64,000 nt of DNA from Bacteroidales bacterium (lineage in GTDB: Bacteria; Bacteroidota; Bacteroidia; Bacteroidales; WCHB1-69): contig JAKSMC010000009.1 of NCBI GenBank assembly GCA_024400835.1, forward strand, positions 1-64,000. Reading direction: 5' to 3'. Position numbers and translations under genes: made by a program. The first letter of the stretch is position 1. Every line of letters begins with the position of its first letter. A model generated the notes under the pieces. That model was not told where the DNA came from. It did no database searches and saw only the letters and a list, made by a program, of their open reading frames with translations. Positions 1 to 8,597 of the stretch are shown here, piece by piece.

Positions 1-112
1 GGTTCTGCTCGTTGACGAGCTTGTTCATCTCGGAACGAATCTGCTTGACGGAGGCCTCCACCTCCTTGCCGTTGATGTAGATGGGCACCCTGCGGGAACT
101 TGACTTTGCCAT
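1..112 (-). CDS. Partial: N-terminus of a probable phage tail tape-measure protein
   Basis: The reading frame opens with ATG at 112 and runs off the left edge, giving 37 residues (starting MAKSSSRRVPIYINGKEVEA and continuing with a charged helix ending NKLVNEQN). From memory, prophage tape-measure proteins of Bacteroidetes begin the same way: a short basic lead, a beta-strand with INGK(E/Q)VE, then an 'IR.EM..L.NEQ' coiled-coil start. A tape-measure protein sets tail length inside the phage tail and can carry DNA-injection functions. No other phage gene is visible to the right, so a prophage would lie to the left. Only the N-terminus is seen, so another coiled-coil phage protein is possible. 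Confidence 0.45.
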   Translation of the reverse strand, partial: MAKSSSRRVPIYINGKEVEASVKQIRSEMNKLVNEQN

Positions 113-303
113 AACTGATGTTTTGGCAAAGATGGTTCAAACGTCCGTCACAGGTTGGGACGGTTAGGGAAAACGATGTCGTGGTCTTTGACTGCGTTTT
201 CGTCTTCCCTAATGCCGCGACAACGATAGAAGTGGTTATGAGCACGCCAGTGCGAAATTTGAACGGATAGCGTGCCCGGTCGCCCAAAGGAAAGAAAAAG
301 CAT

Positions 304-331
304 AAAAAAAGAGGACCCGAAAGCCCTCTTT
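304..331 (-). terminator. Intrinsic terminator of the 1711-residue T9SS gene
   Basis: A 7-bp stem (AAAGAGG / CCTCTTT, arms 308-314 and 325-331) with a 10-nt loop. Read on the minus strand it is followed by a run of T (A-run 304-310 on plus). It lies 25 bp beyond the stop codon at 356. The 113-303 spacer to its left holds nothing else I can support. Confidence 0.75.
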
Positions 332-355
332 GAATATCGTTGTAATAGGAACACA

Positions 356-3300
356 CTACTGTTTCACCAGCTTCAAATAATACACCTGCTTGTCGGTGGT
401 GACCACACGGACAATATAGGTGGCTTTGGCCAGACGACTGACATTGAATCGGTAGTCGTTGCGGAAATCGGCGACCTGTCCGCCCTGTAAGGTTAGAACT
501 GTGATTTCAGCCACATTCTCCGGCGCAATGCCCATCACGGTCACCTCGTTATGTGCCGGGTTGGGTGCAAGATACGGCTTGTTTTCCTGCTGAACACCCA
601 TATTGAATCGGAGGCTTCTTGTAAAGTCATTGTCTGACATGGAGGGATCAACCAATTGTCGTAAATCATCGGGGATTTGCTCCCAAAGAATGTGTGGAGG
701 TATGCAAATAGAATCATAACACAAATTTTCTCCATCAATACATGCTATAAAATAAATACATATCGGCTGGTCGTTTACAAACATCTGCGACAACAGGCCA
801 TAATCGAGCATCAGAAGTCCGTCTAATTCAACAGGATAACTTCCGTTTCCTGTAAAATCAATCACCTGGGAAGGCTTGCTCCAAACCGACAACACACTCT
901 GTGCGGCAGGCAAAGGGATATGGAATTGGTAGTAGGAGCTTTCATGAGATGTGCTAAATTCATAAAAAAATTCAGTTGAATAATCAGAAACGCCCTCACA
1001 TCCTACCTCAACACAGGACTGCCAATCTATATTTTCCACATATTTGACTTCACAATTGCGGGAATGGTCTATGAAAGTGAATTCAACGGAGGTTGACGCA
1101 AAATCAGTAAATGCAATCTCAATATCAATATCCTCACAAGCACCTGGAGCGACATAAAGAGGCAATGGACTGGCTGATAAAACATTACCTCCCATAATAG
1201 TCTGAATATCGTCAAATTTCAACGGTTGGGAACTCTCATTGCAAATGGTGTAATTAAATGAATAGTGCATTTTACAACCATCCACCCAGCAAACAGGTTG
1301 ATGTGGCTTGAAACTTACGCTATCACAAGGACAAACCGGAGCCTTATCAATGATTAGTTCTGGTGATTCGACTGTGCATCCAGCCGTATATGTGGCATCC
1401 AAGTAATAAGTGCCAAAATCAATCAGAGGCAACTGAGGATTTTGATCAACCACAGTATATATCGAACCTGTAGGCTGGAATATCCAATCCCAATTCAAGT
1501 ATCCAGACATGTATGGATAAATGCCATAGATGGGTAAATCATACTGGAATTGTTCGGGGCACATTCTGTAACACCCTGTCAGCAGTGCATCAAAATCGGG
1601 AGCCGGCTCAATGAAGATTTGGGCATCGTATGAGCGGCATCCGGTAGATGGGTCAATATAATGTGCAGTGAGGTATCCGTCTGAATAAGAATAGGCTGTA
1701 GTTCCGTGGTAACCATTACTCCAGTACAAACTCTGTCCATTCGTGGAACTCACTTCCACAGGCGGAGTGTGGATGCAGTGGTTGCCTGAAAAAGCGATAG
1801 AGGGCACAGCTGGCTTGGGATTAACCGTTAAAGTGCAGGTTGCCGTGGCACTGCAGTTGCCCGGATTGCTCACAGTAAGGGTTACTGTGTATGTACCCGG
1901 TTGGGAAGGAGTGAAAGAAAGTGTGGAACCCGTAGAAGTGAAACCCGGCATTTCGGCGATAGTCCATGTATAGGTGTTGTTTGCGCCTGTATTTCCATTA
2001 AGATTGACAGTTTCACCCAAGCAGTATTCGGTGTTTCCGATTATTCGTGCCCATGGTGCTGTCAAGAATCCGACATTGCGCATGGCTTTTGCCCTACAGC
2101 CATAATTGGAATCAATGGCTGTCACATAGTAATCGCCTGTTTGATATACATTACAATTGTTTAGAGAATTGTCAGTGGTGAGACTTGCAGGAGACCAAGA
2201 ATAAAGAGTGTTGGGTGCATAAGAGTAAAATCTAATGGCTCTTGCCGTGCCTGGACAAACTTGTGTCGAAGAAAGAGGTTCTAACGATCCAGGGTCTAAA
2301 ACACTGGAAATAACTGTTATGCAAGAATCCTTAACAGCTGAACATCCTAAAGAATTGGTCACTACAAGATGAACACAAGTGTATTGTGTATGTTCAAAAT
2401 TATAAGTATGGTATATACTATCTCCTTCATTAGAGGAGTTGTCTCCAAAATCCCATTCGTACTTGACAATAGTCCCAGTGGTTGTTGCTGTAAACAAGAA
2501 TGGTGTAGAAGTACACATATTAGCCGGAATATCTATACTTGTAATTGTCGGATTCGGTTCTAATGCTATCTCTTTGGAGCAAACACAGCCAGTAGTGCCA
2601 ACAGACATTGAAATGGTATATGTTCCAGCTTGTAACGTGGCTGTTGGTATAGACACGGACATTTGAGGTGAATAAATGGTCGCTGTTAAGTTTGTACCTG
2701 CAACGGTAACCGTTCTGTTTGGAACAGTGTAACCATTGCGATATTGTGAAATGTCTTTCACAACGATATGACCATAGCAGTCGTATGATAATGATATGGC
2801 AGGCACACAATCGACCGGCACAGGTTCTTTCCCTGTGTAACACTGCCCGTTGACTACCGCATGTGCATATACATAATGATTTCCGACAACATTGAAATGA
2901 GCAATTGTAGAATTAGAGGATTGTGTTGGTGAACAATAAGAGCCGTGTTGGTAGGTGGATAATGACCACGAATACTGTGGTCCCAGATGGGAAGTAACAC
3001 TGACAGTAACATCGTTACAAATCCTATTAACGGTAGCAGTGGTCACATGTATGCATGTGTCTTCTGTCCCTGGTGATAACGTATAACAGTCACTATCTGA
3101 ACAATATGGAGAGACCGTACTGGTGATTGTGCAACAATAAACCCCGTTACCCATCAAAGGACAAGTGTTTGTAGTGGCGTTATCAACGGTAGATCCATTA
3201 TACGACCAAACATAATTGACATTTGCATAAGATTGCACTTGCAAATTGTTCCCGTTTCGCGTGATATTAGCATAGGGGATACTATTCACCCAAATAGTGT

Positions 3301-5491
3301 CGTTAACAACCACAGGGTCACAATTGGGATTTGGTTGGTACGTTACTGTCACATAAACATAACCAAGTGTATAGAATCTGCGTGTTACTGTTGTTCCATG
3401 GAATATTTGCGAGGTGTCGGAAAAAGCCCATGTGTAATGACTGGCAACTTGAGTATTCCCAATTGCCGTCAGTGTTTCAAGATCTTTTTCACATACAGTA
3501 TCAGGGCAATTCAAAGCAGGAGCAGCGACATCTTCAATCAAAAGTCGAACTGTTTCATTCACTTTCAAATCAGAACAGTAGGTTCTTTTCAAAGTCACAT
3601 CCACCCAATAAGGCGGTGTTACGTTCAGGTGGTTAGTGAGAATACAAATTGACGGTCGAAGGTGGTCGCTGCTATCTATGGAAGCAGCATTGGCAGGATT
3701 GATAATCCATTCGTATGTGACATCAGGCGATTGGTCAGGAACATTAAAACAAACTGTTGAACCTGCACAAGCTGTTGTAATTGCAGGCAACCCATGAGGC
3801 AGCAGATGGAAAGTATCAACTTCATGAATATATGCTTCTGATCGGCAGTTATACTCGTTATCAACCTGATAGACTGCCACATCGCATACTTCATTGCCAT
3901 ACGTGATAGTCACTTCGTTTCCTTCAGCAGAGGTGGGATTTGCAGATGAGCAGACGGGTTCCCAAACGATATAATAGCGCGGATGTGTTGGAGTGGCTTT
4001 AAGTAGGATGGAACTGTTTGTACAAGCCACATGTGCTCCAGTGGTTGAGGTAAGTGCAGGAGGATTATCCAAAACCGCAACGTGATACTCAACCACTTTG
4101 CAATAGTCATTGTGCGAGGCTGTGATTTTGAAATTGCCAGCTGAGGTAAAAGTGTAGGATAATGTGACAGCATTGGTGGAATATATTTGCTGATTGTTCT
4201 CGTCATACACCTTCCATTGCACCGAATTGGTGTGAGTGGTGTGAAAAGTGCCTGTTGAACCTTTGCAAAGTGTGTTGTCATCAGATAGGATGCTCATGGT
4301 ATCCTTGACAACGATAGTTTTTGGAGCCGACACCAAGTAGCCGCAATTTAAAAAACGACAGATAAAATTTGCCCCAATGGTGACTATTCCCGGTTGAGTG
4401 AATTCCAACATATACTGGTTAGGAGTCTCACTATTGTGGACATTTAAACAAGTGCTGTTGTTGTTCCACCATGTGTATTCCGTGGAACCCCATCTTGGCA
4501 ATTCGTAAATCTGCATTTCACCCACGCACACCACTTCCGGCCCGGAAATCTCTGCATTGCTTGTGATGACGGGAATTTGGATGGAAAGTAAACCATCACA
4601 TTCTGTTTTGCATTTAGAAGCGTCCAATGAAATGACCCCATATCCTGATGCGGGGCTACCCCAATGTACGGTGATATTCGGCGTACCTTGTCCCTCCAAG
4701 GAACCACCCTCCACATTCCATATATATTCGCTGCAAGGTGGATTGATTAAAGTATAATTGGCAGTGGTATGCTCGCATACCGTACCATAGCAGGAAAGTT
4801 CAAGCTCAACCTTTGCTTTTATCTTGATTATGTATGTCTCGCAGTTTTCGCAACCGCATTCATTGCGTACGCAATGGGTGAGTATAAATTCTCCTTCATC
4901 AAACGGAGTTAGTGTGTAGTTTTGAGTTGATGCCGCACCAAATTCGCTTTCCCAATAGTACCCTGTTATGGGCGTTTGTGCCGCCGAACTCATATCAGTA
5001 AACTCAATGGTCTCTCCCATGCATATTTCAATAACTTTCTCCCCGTCTTGGTTATAGTAAAAAGAGGGAACTGACGAACTGTTTGCTTCGGGAGAATCCA
5101 TCAGAAGAACGCAGGTCTCTGCCGTACAGGTATTTGTGTCGCCTACTACCACGCTAACAGAGATGTTTCCAGTCGTACCGTAGCCCCACGTTACTACGGC
5201 GGTTTTGCCTTGGTTGATGAAGTAATAATTGGAAGCACCTGCAATAACCCAAGAGTATTGGGAAGCATTCGAGCATACCGCCGTGTATTTGACTGTGTTT
5301 CCTTTGCATGCGAGCATACAATCTTGAAGTCCTAATTCCCAAGGAATATGGTTCCGTTTGAGGTAGTCTGTAATCAGACATTCCGAGTCAAAATCGGTGT
5401 TGATGTACAGTTCACACCCTGATTGGGCGCGTACAGTGATTAAACTGCCTAACGACAGTAAAACAAATAAAAAGAAAAGATTTTTTCTCAT
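356..5491 (-). CDS. Giant PKD-repeat protein with T9SS C-terminal sorting domain
   Basis: 1711 residues. The N-terminus is a Sec signal peptide (MRKN, hydrophobic stretch, cleavage near VRAQ-SG). The body is a chain of Cys-rich Ig/PKD-like beta domains; the clearest PKD unit has the signature YEWDFGDNSSNEGD around residue 1010. The last 75 residues are a typical type A T9SS sorting domain: a 'LAPNPAHNEVTV' motif, a middle 'ITVLTLQGGQV' strand and a terminal 'YYLKLVKQ' strand. In this family the domain is cleaved as the protein crosses the outer membrane, leaving it attached to or released from the surface. Known PKD proteins of this kind act as adhesins or scaffold parts; no catalytic domain is recognisable here, so the role is open. 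The gene starts 17 bp after the upstream T9SS gene stops and is probably cotranscribed with it. A terminator follows at 304-331. Confidence 0.85.
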   Translation of the reverse strand: MRKNLFFLFVLLSLGSLITVRAQSGCELYINTDFDSECLITDYLKRNHIPWELGLQDCMLACKGNTVKYTAVCSNASQYSWVIAGASNYYFINQGKTAVVTWGYGTTGNISVSVVVGDTNTCTAETCVLLMDSPEANSSSVPSFYYNQDGEKVIEICMGETIEFTDMSSAAQTPITGYYWESEFGAASTQNYTLTPFDEGEFILTHCVRNECGCENCETYIIKIKAKVELELSCYGTVCEHTTANYTLINPPCSEYIWNVEGGSLEGQGTPNITVHWGSPASGYGVISLDASKCKTECDGLLSIQIPVITSNAEISGPEVVCVGEMQIYELPRWGSTEYTWWNNNSTCLNVHNSETPNQYMLEFTQPGIVTIGANFICRFLNCGYLVSAPKTIVVKDTMSILSDDNTLCKGSTGTFHTTHTNSVQWKVYDENNQQIYSTNAVTLSYTFTSAGNFKITASHNDYCKVVEYHVAVLDNPPALTSTTGAHVACTNSSILLKATPTHPRYYIVWEPVCSSANPTSAEGNEVTITYGNEVCDVAVYQVDNEYNCRSEAYIHEVDTFHLLPHGLPAITTACAGSTVCFNVPDQSPDVTYEWIINPANAASIDSSDHLRPSICILTNHLNVTPPYWVDVTLKRTYCSDLKVNETVRLLIEDVAAPALNCPDTVCEKDLETLTAIGNTQVASHYTWAFSDTSQIFHGTTVTRRFYTLGYVYVTVTYQPNPNCDPVVVNDTIWVNSIPYANITRNGNNLQVQSYANVNYVWSYNGSTVDNATTNTCPLMGNGVYCCTITSTVSPYCSDSDCYTLSPGTEDTCIHVTTATVNRICNDVTVSVTSHLGPQYSWSLSTYQHGSYCSPTQSSNSTIAHFNVVGNHYVYAHAVVNGQCYTGKEPVPVDCVPAISLSYDCYGHIVVKDISQYRNGYTVPNRTVTVAGTNLTATIYSPQMSVSIPTATLQAGTYTISMSVGTTGCVCSKEIALEPNPTITSIDIPANMCTSTPFLFTATTTGTIVKYEWDFGDNSSNEGDSIYHTYNFEHTQYTCVHLVVTNSLGCSAVKDSCITVISSVLDPGSLEPLSSTQVCPGTARAIRFYSYAPNTLYSWSPASLTTDNSLNNCNVYQTGDYYVTAIDSNYGCRAKAMRNVGFLTAPWARIIGNTEYCLGETVNLNGNTGANNTYTWTIAEMPGFTSTGSTLSFTPSQPGTYTVTLTVSNPGNCSATATCTLTVNPKPAVPSIAFSGNHCIHTPPVEVSSTNGQSLYWSNGYHGTTAYSYSDGYLTAHYIDPSTGCRSYDAQIFIEPAPDFDALLTGCYRMCPEQFQYDLPIYGIYPYMSGYLNWDWIFQPTGSIYTVVDQNPQLPLIDFGTYYLDATYTAGCTVESPELIIDKAPVCPCDSVSFKPHQPVCWVDGCKMHYSFNYTICNESSQPLKFDDIQTIMGGNVLSASPLPLYVAPGACEDIDIEIAFTDFASTSVEFTFIDHSRNCEVKYVENIDWQSCVEVGCEGVSDYSTEFFYEFSTSHESSYYQFHIPLPAAQSVLSVWSKPSQVIDFTGNGSYPVELDGLLMLDYGLLSQMFVNDQPICIYFIACIDGENLCYDSICIPPHILWEQIPDDLRQLVDPSMSDNDFTRSLRFNMGVQQENKPYLAPNPAHNEVTVMGIAPENVAEITVLTLQGGQVADFRNDYRFNVSRLAKATYIVRVVTTDKQVYYLKLVKQ

Positions 5492-5508
5492 AACGGTATG
5501 ATTTTTGG

Positions 5509-7497
5509 TTAATAATTGGATTTGACAAATTTATTGATGGATACTTGGTCTTTGCAAACTGTTTCCAATAGATAGGTTCCCATCGGTAACCGATTTACAT
5601 TCACCACAAAGTTGCTGTTTCCAACAATTTCCTTTAACAGTGTTTTTCCGTTCACGTCCATAATGGTGATGTAATCAATTGGAGTGTTGTTATTTTCAAT
5701 ATAAAGTAAGCTGTTTGTGGGGTTTGGCCAAATTTTCAAATTGGAATAATTTTCTCCATAATTGGGTACACCCACATATGGCGTGGTAAATTCGGGGTCG
5801 TGGTAGAGAGCAAAAATGGAGCTGGACTCTCCTGTTGGGTTGCCATAGGAGATTCCATTTCCGATAATTCCCGAAGACGTGGTGGGAAAGCCTAATAAGA
5901 GATTTCCGTTGTCGTCAATAAGGAGAGAAGAATAGCGCAATCCTTCGAAACTGATTGAGCTTGGGCTGATTTCATTGATAAATGTTCCGTCAATACACCA
6001 TTGATATATTGCGTTCTTATTTGAAAATGAAAGAATCCGATTGCCTGAAACAGCCGGTATTTGCGCTGTTTGGGCGTTTTCAGCAGGAATAATTCCATAA
6101 TTTGTATATTGACCGGTAGTTGCATTATATCTGACAAAAAAAGCCGTTGTAAAGTGGTTGTCCGTGAATGGTTGTAAATAGTGACCTTGATCATCAAAGC
6201 TCAATGATGCAGCGCTTTTCACTGCCCCATGACCTACAACGTAAATGTGATTGTCAGCATAGAAACTACCTCTCCATTTTGCCCCCACAAAATTTTGAGC
6301 ACCTGGTTTAGGACTGCCCACTGTGTATATTTGGTTATTCCAAAGGACTTTCCCGTCGGAATCATATTTGATAAGAAAAGGCATTTCATCAATTGAACTC
6401 CAATCCTGCATCGTTGAATAATGCGTGCTGTCCCAATATATGTGAATGGGATATTGATGTATTCCTTCGCCATGATTTGAACCTATAGCCAATGATATAT
6501 TACCAGACACGTACATATTGTCACTTTCATCGAATGATAGCCCTTGTATCCATATCGTGTAACGTTGATTGACACTATCCCCAAGTAACGCCCAAGAAGT
6601 GGCTATTCCTTCCGTGTGTTCCACCATTGGTTTTGCATACAGCAATTCCCAACTGGGAGAAAATTTATACATCATACCCGTATACAAACAGCCTTGGGTC
6701 AAATTTACATTACCTGGCAGGTATATGTCGTATTTTCTGTTGGTATCCCCGTCAATCTGTATGGTATAAGGATCGCTTTCGCCCCCATTATATCCTAATC
6801 TTGTGAACACGTATGTGTTGCCCTCATTGTCAACATGAACAGGAATACATCCCAGATTTGGCAAACACAGCGGCTCCTCACCACGGATGTCGCCTCCAAC
6901 ATACTCCCTTGTTAAAGCATTTACAAAATGATTGTCAAGCAGATTGCCATCCAAATCAAAAGTGGCGAAATAAGTGTACACCCCAGGTTTGTAGGGGGGT
7001 AACCTTTGATCCTCCGGTATCGCGTGTGCTTGTGAGGCTGTGATGAGCGTGTCAAAATAATAGAGCCACGTAGATACATCATGATCCACATCTCCTATTG
7101 ATAGATTTCCTGATATATAGACTTTGTTGTCTTTCACTTCCATCCAATGTGAGTAACATTCCCTTTCTTTTGACTTCACCACCTTGTACCACAACATATT
7201 GCCAAGTGAGTCAAATTTGGTCAACAAAGAAGTCCGTCTGCTTAATCCATAAACTTGTGGATTATTGATAAACAGAAAGGTCGAGCCGTTAAAAGTTGGC
7301 TGACCTCCCATTACCCCCCAAATATAGACATTTCCATCCTCGTCAAACGCCGTTTTAGAGACATAATTATATAAAAGTCCAGGTTCTCCACCTGTCCCGC
7401 TCCAGTAGTTCGCCCACTTCCACTCGCCCTGGGCGGAGGCGGGAATCTGGAGGAGAAGCAGGAATAACGTGAAAATAAGTGTAAAGTGTTTTTTCAT
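5509..7497 (-). CDS. T9SS-sorted secreted repeat protein (paralogue A)
   Basis: 662 residues with a signal peptide (MKKHFTLIFTLFLLLLQIPA, cleavage near SAQ-GE). The body contains repeated 'DE.GN.Y..G' and 'KFDSLGNMLWYK' motifs, the short blade-like pattern of SBBP/beta-propeller proteins. The C-terminal 70 residues form a T9SS type A sorting domain (IWPNPTNSLLYI, then a strand ending NKFVKSNY). It is homologous over its full length to the 687-residue protein at 8598-10661, with long shared blocks such as GGQPTFNG, SHWMEV.DNKVYISGNLS and HTEGIATSW. The function of the family is unknown; a surface or secreted adhesin-like role is inferred only from architecture. It lies between the RhuM-like gene (33 bp upstream) and the giant PKD gene (17 bp downstream). 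Confidence 0.82.
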   Translation of the reverse strand: MKKHFTLIFTLFLLLLQIPASAQGEWKWANYWSGTGGEPGLLYNYVSKTAFDEDGNVYIWGVMGGQPTFNGSTFLFINNPQVYGLSRRTSLLTKFDSLGNMLWYKVVKSKERECYSHWMEVKDNKVYISGNLSIGDVDHDVSTWLYYFDTLITASQAHAIPEDQRLPPYKPGVYTYFATFDLDGNLLDNHFVNALTREYVGGDIRGEEPLCLPNLGCIPVHVDNEGNTYVFTRLGYNGGESDPYTIQIDGDTNRKYDIYLPGNVNLTQGCLYTGMMYKFSPSWELLYAKPMVEHTEGIATSWALLGDSVNQRYTIWIQGLSFDESDNMYVSGNISLAIGSNHGEGIHQYPIHIYWDSTHYSTMQDWSSIDEMPFLIKYDSDGKVLWNNQIYTVGSPKPGAQNFVGAKWRGSFYADNHIYVVGHGAVKSAASLSFDDQGHYLQPFTDNHFTTAFFVRYNATTGQYTNYGIIPAENAQTAQIPAVSGNRILSFSNKNAIYQWCIDGTFINEISPSSISFEGLRYSSLLIDDNGNLLLGFPTTSSGIIGNGISYGNPTGESSSIFALYHDPEFTTPYVGVPNYGENYSNLKIWPNPTNSLLYIENNNTPIDYITIMDVNGKTLLKEIVGNSNFVVNVNRLPMGTYLLETVCKDQVSINKFVKSNY

Positions 7498-7530
7498 AAT
7501 ATTTAGGGTTAAAATGTTAAGTTCTTTAGA

Positions 7531-8523
7531 TTATTTGCCTTTTAAACGTTTGATTTCTTTGTCAAAATCGGAAATGTAATATTGGTCTTGGATTTTTCGG
7601 AAAATCTCATACTCGCGCTCTGCTTTTATTTTGGCTTCAAGGGCGGTGATTTTACCCGCATCTTGAAGTATGGGGTATTCTGCAACTTCTAAAAATTGAG
7701 TCAGGATATTTGCCCATTGTTGCATTGTAGTCGGAATCTCACGTTCGGCGCGGTCTTCCGCCAAATCGAGATATGCTGAAACAATGCGGTTCAGCCCGGC
7801 GATGTGTTTTTCATCCAAATAGTTTTTGGCCACTGTAACATCAGATTTCAAAATCTTACCATCGGGAGCATGCCGCCACGTGGTCAATCCCATATTGGGT
7901 TTATCGGCAGAAGCAGAATTATATATGATTTCAGCGGCCGTTTGCCCACTGATTGCCCAATGGAGTTTGTTTTGAACTGAGGCGAAAAATTCATGCGTTA
8001 TGAGTGCGTTTTTGTCATAATCTGTTGCTAAAGAATAGATATCAGTTATTTTTTGGTAAAAACGACGTTCACTGGCACGTATTTCTCGAATTTGTTCAAG
8101 CAAATCCTCGAAATAGTCTTTTCCGAATTGTTCGCCTTGTTTTAATCGTTCCTTGTCAAGCACATAACCCTTGGTTATGAATTCATTGAGTGTTCGTGTG
8201 GCCCAAATGCGAAATTGTGTGGCCTCACGACTGTTCACTCGATATCCAACAGCAATAATCGCATCAAGGTGATAGAAGTCCAATTCGCGTTCCACTTTGC
8301 GCTTTCCTTCCTTTTGAACTATTCGAATTTTTCTAATAGTTCGATCTTCTTGAATTTCACCCGTTTGAAATATTTCCTTAAGATGATAGTTGACAGTTGG
8401 AACTTCCACGCCAAACAGTTCTGCCATCCTTTTTTGGGTGAGCCAAAATGTGCCGTCTTCGTACTGCACTTGAACACTCACGTTTCCGTTATCTGTAGTA
8501 TAGAGGATAATATTGCTATGCAT
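7531..8523 (-). CDS. RhuM family protein
   Basis: 330 residues from ATG 8523. An in-frame extension to 8580 would cross the promoter at 8555-8562 and is rejected. The sequence matches the RhuM (virulence_RhuM) family: an N-terminal 'IILYTTDNGNVSVQVQYEDG' strand region, a helix-turn-helix-like 'FWLTQKRMAELFGVEVPTVN' segment, the family-typical 'HLDAIIAVGYRVNSREATQFRIWAT' block near residue 100-125, and a C-terminal 'AEYPILQDAGKIT' segment. The molecular activity of RhuM proteins is not established; they are common in mobile or defence-type gene neighbourhoods and in pathogenicity islands such as Salmonella SPI-3. Here the gene sits between two paralogous T9SS cargo genes with its own promoter, consistent with a mobile insert. 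Confidence 0.85.
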   Translation of the reverse strand: MHSNIILYTTDNGNVSVQVQYEDGTFWLTQKRMAELFGVEVPTVNYHLKEIFQTGEIQEDRTIRKIRIVQKEGKRKVERELDFYHLDAIIAVGYRVNSREATQFRIWATRTLNEFITKGYVLDKERLKQGEQFGKDYFEDLLEQIREIRASERRFYQKITDIYSLATDYDKNALITHEFFASVQNKLHWAISGQTAAEIIYNSASADKPNMGLTTWRHAPDGKILKSDVTVAKNYLDEKHIAGLNRIVSAYLDLAEDRAEREIPTTMQQWANILTQFLEVAEYPILQDAGKITALEAKIKAEREYEIFRKIQDQYYISDFDKEIKRLKGK

Positions 8524-8554
8524 AATTTGAGGTTTTTCTTGTTGAAGAATGGGG

Positions 8555-8562
8555 CAAAGATA
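8555..8562 (-). promoter_or_regulatory. -7 promoter element for the RhuM gene
   Basis: Minus-strand TATCTTTG followed by CCCC matches the Bacteroidetes TAnnTTTG element. It lies 31 bp upstream of ATG 8523, which supports that start. A clear -33 TTTG at the usual spacing is not seen. Confidence 0.6.
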
Positions 8563-8597
8563 CAAAAAAATGAAATGCAATTAATTAAATTTCCACC

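Noticed and set aside
148..354. 68-codon minus-strand frame near the left edge
   Set aside because: It overlaps the terminator hairpin at 304-331 and has no family resemblance or promoter.
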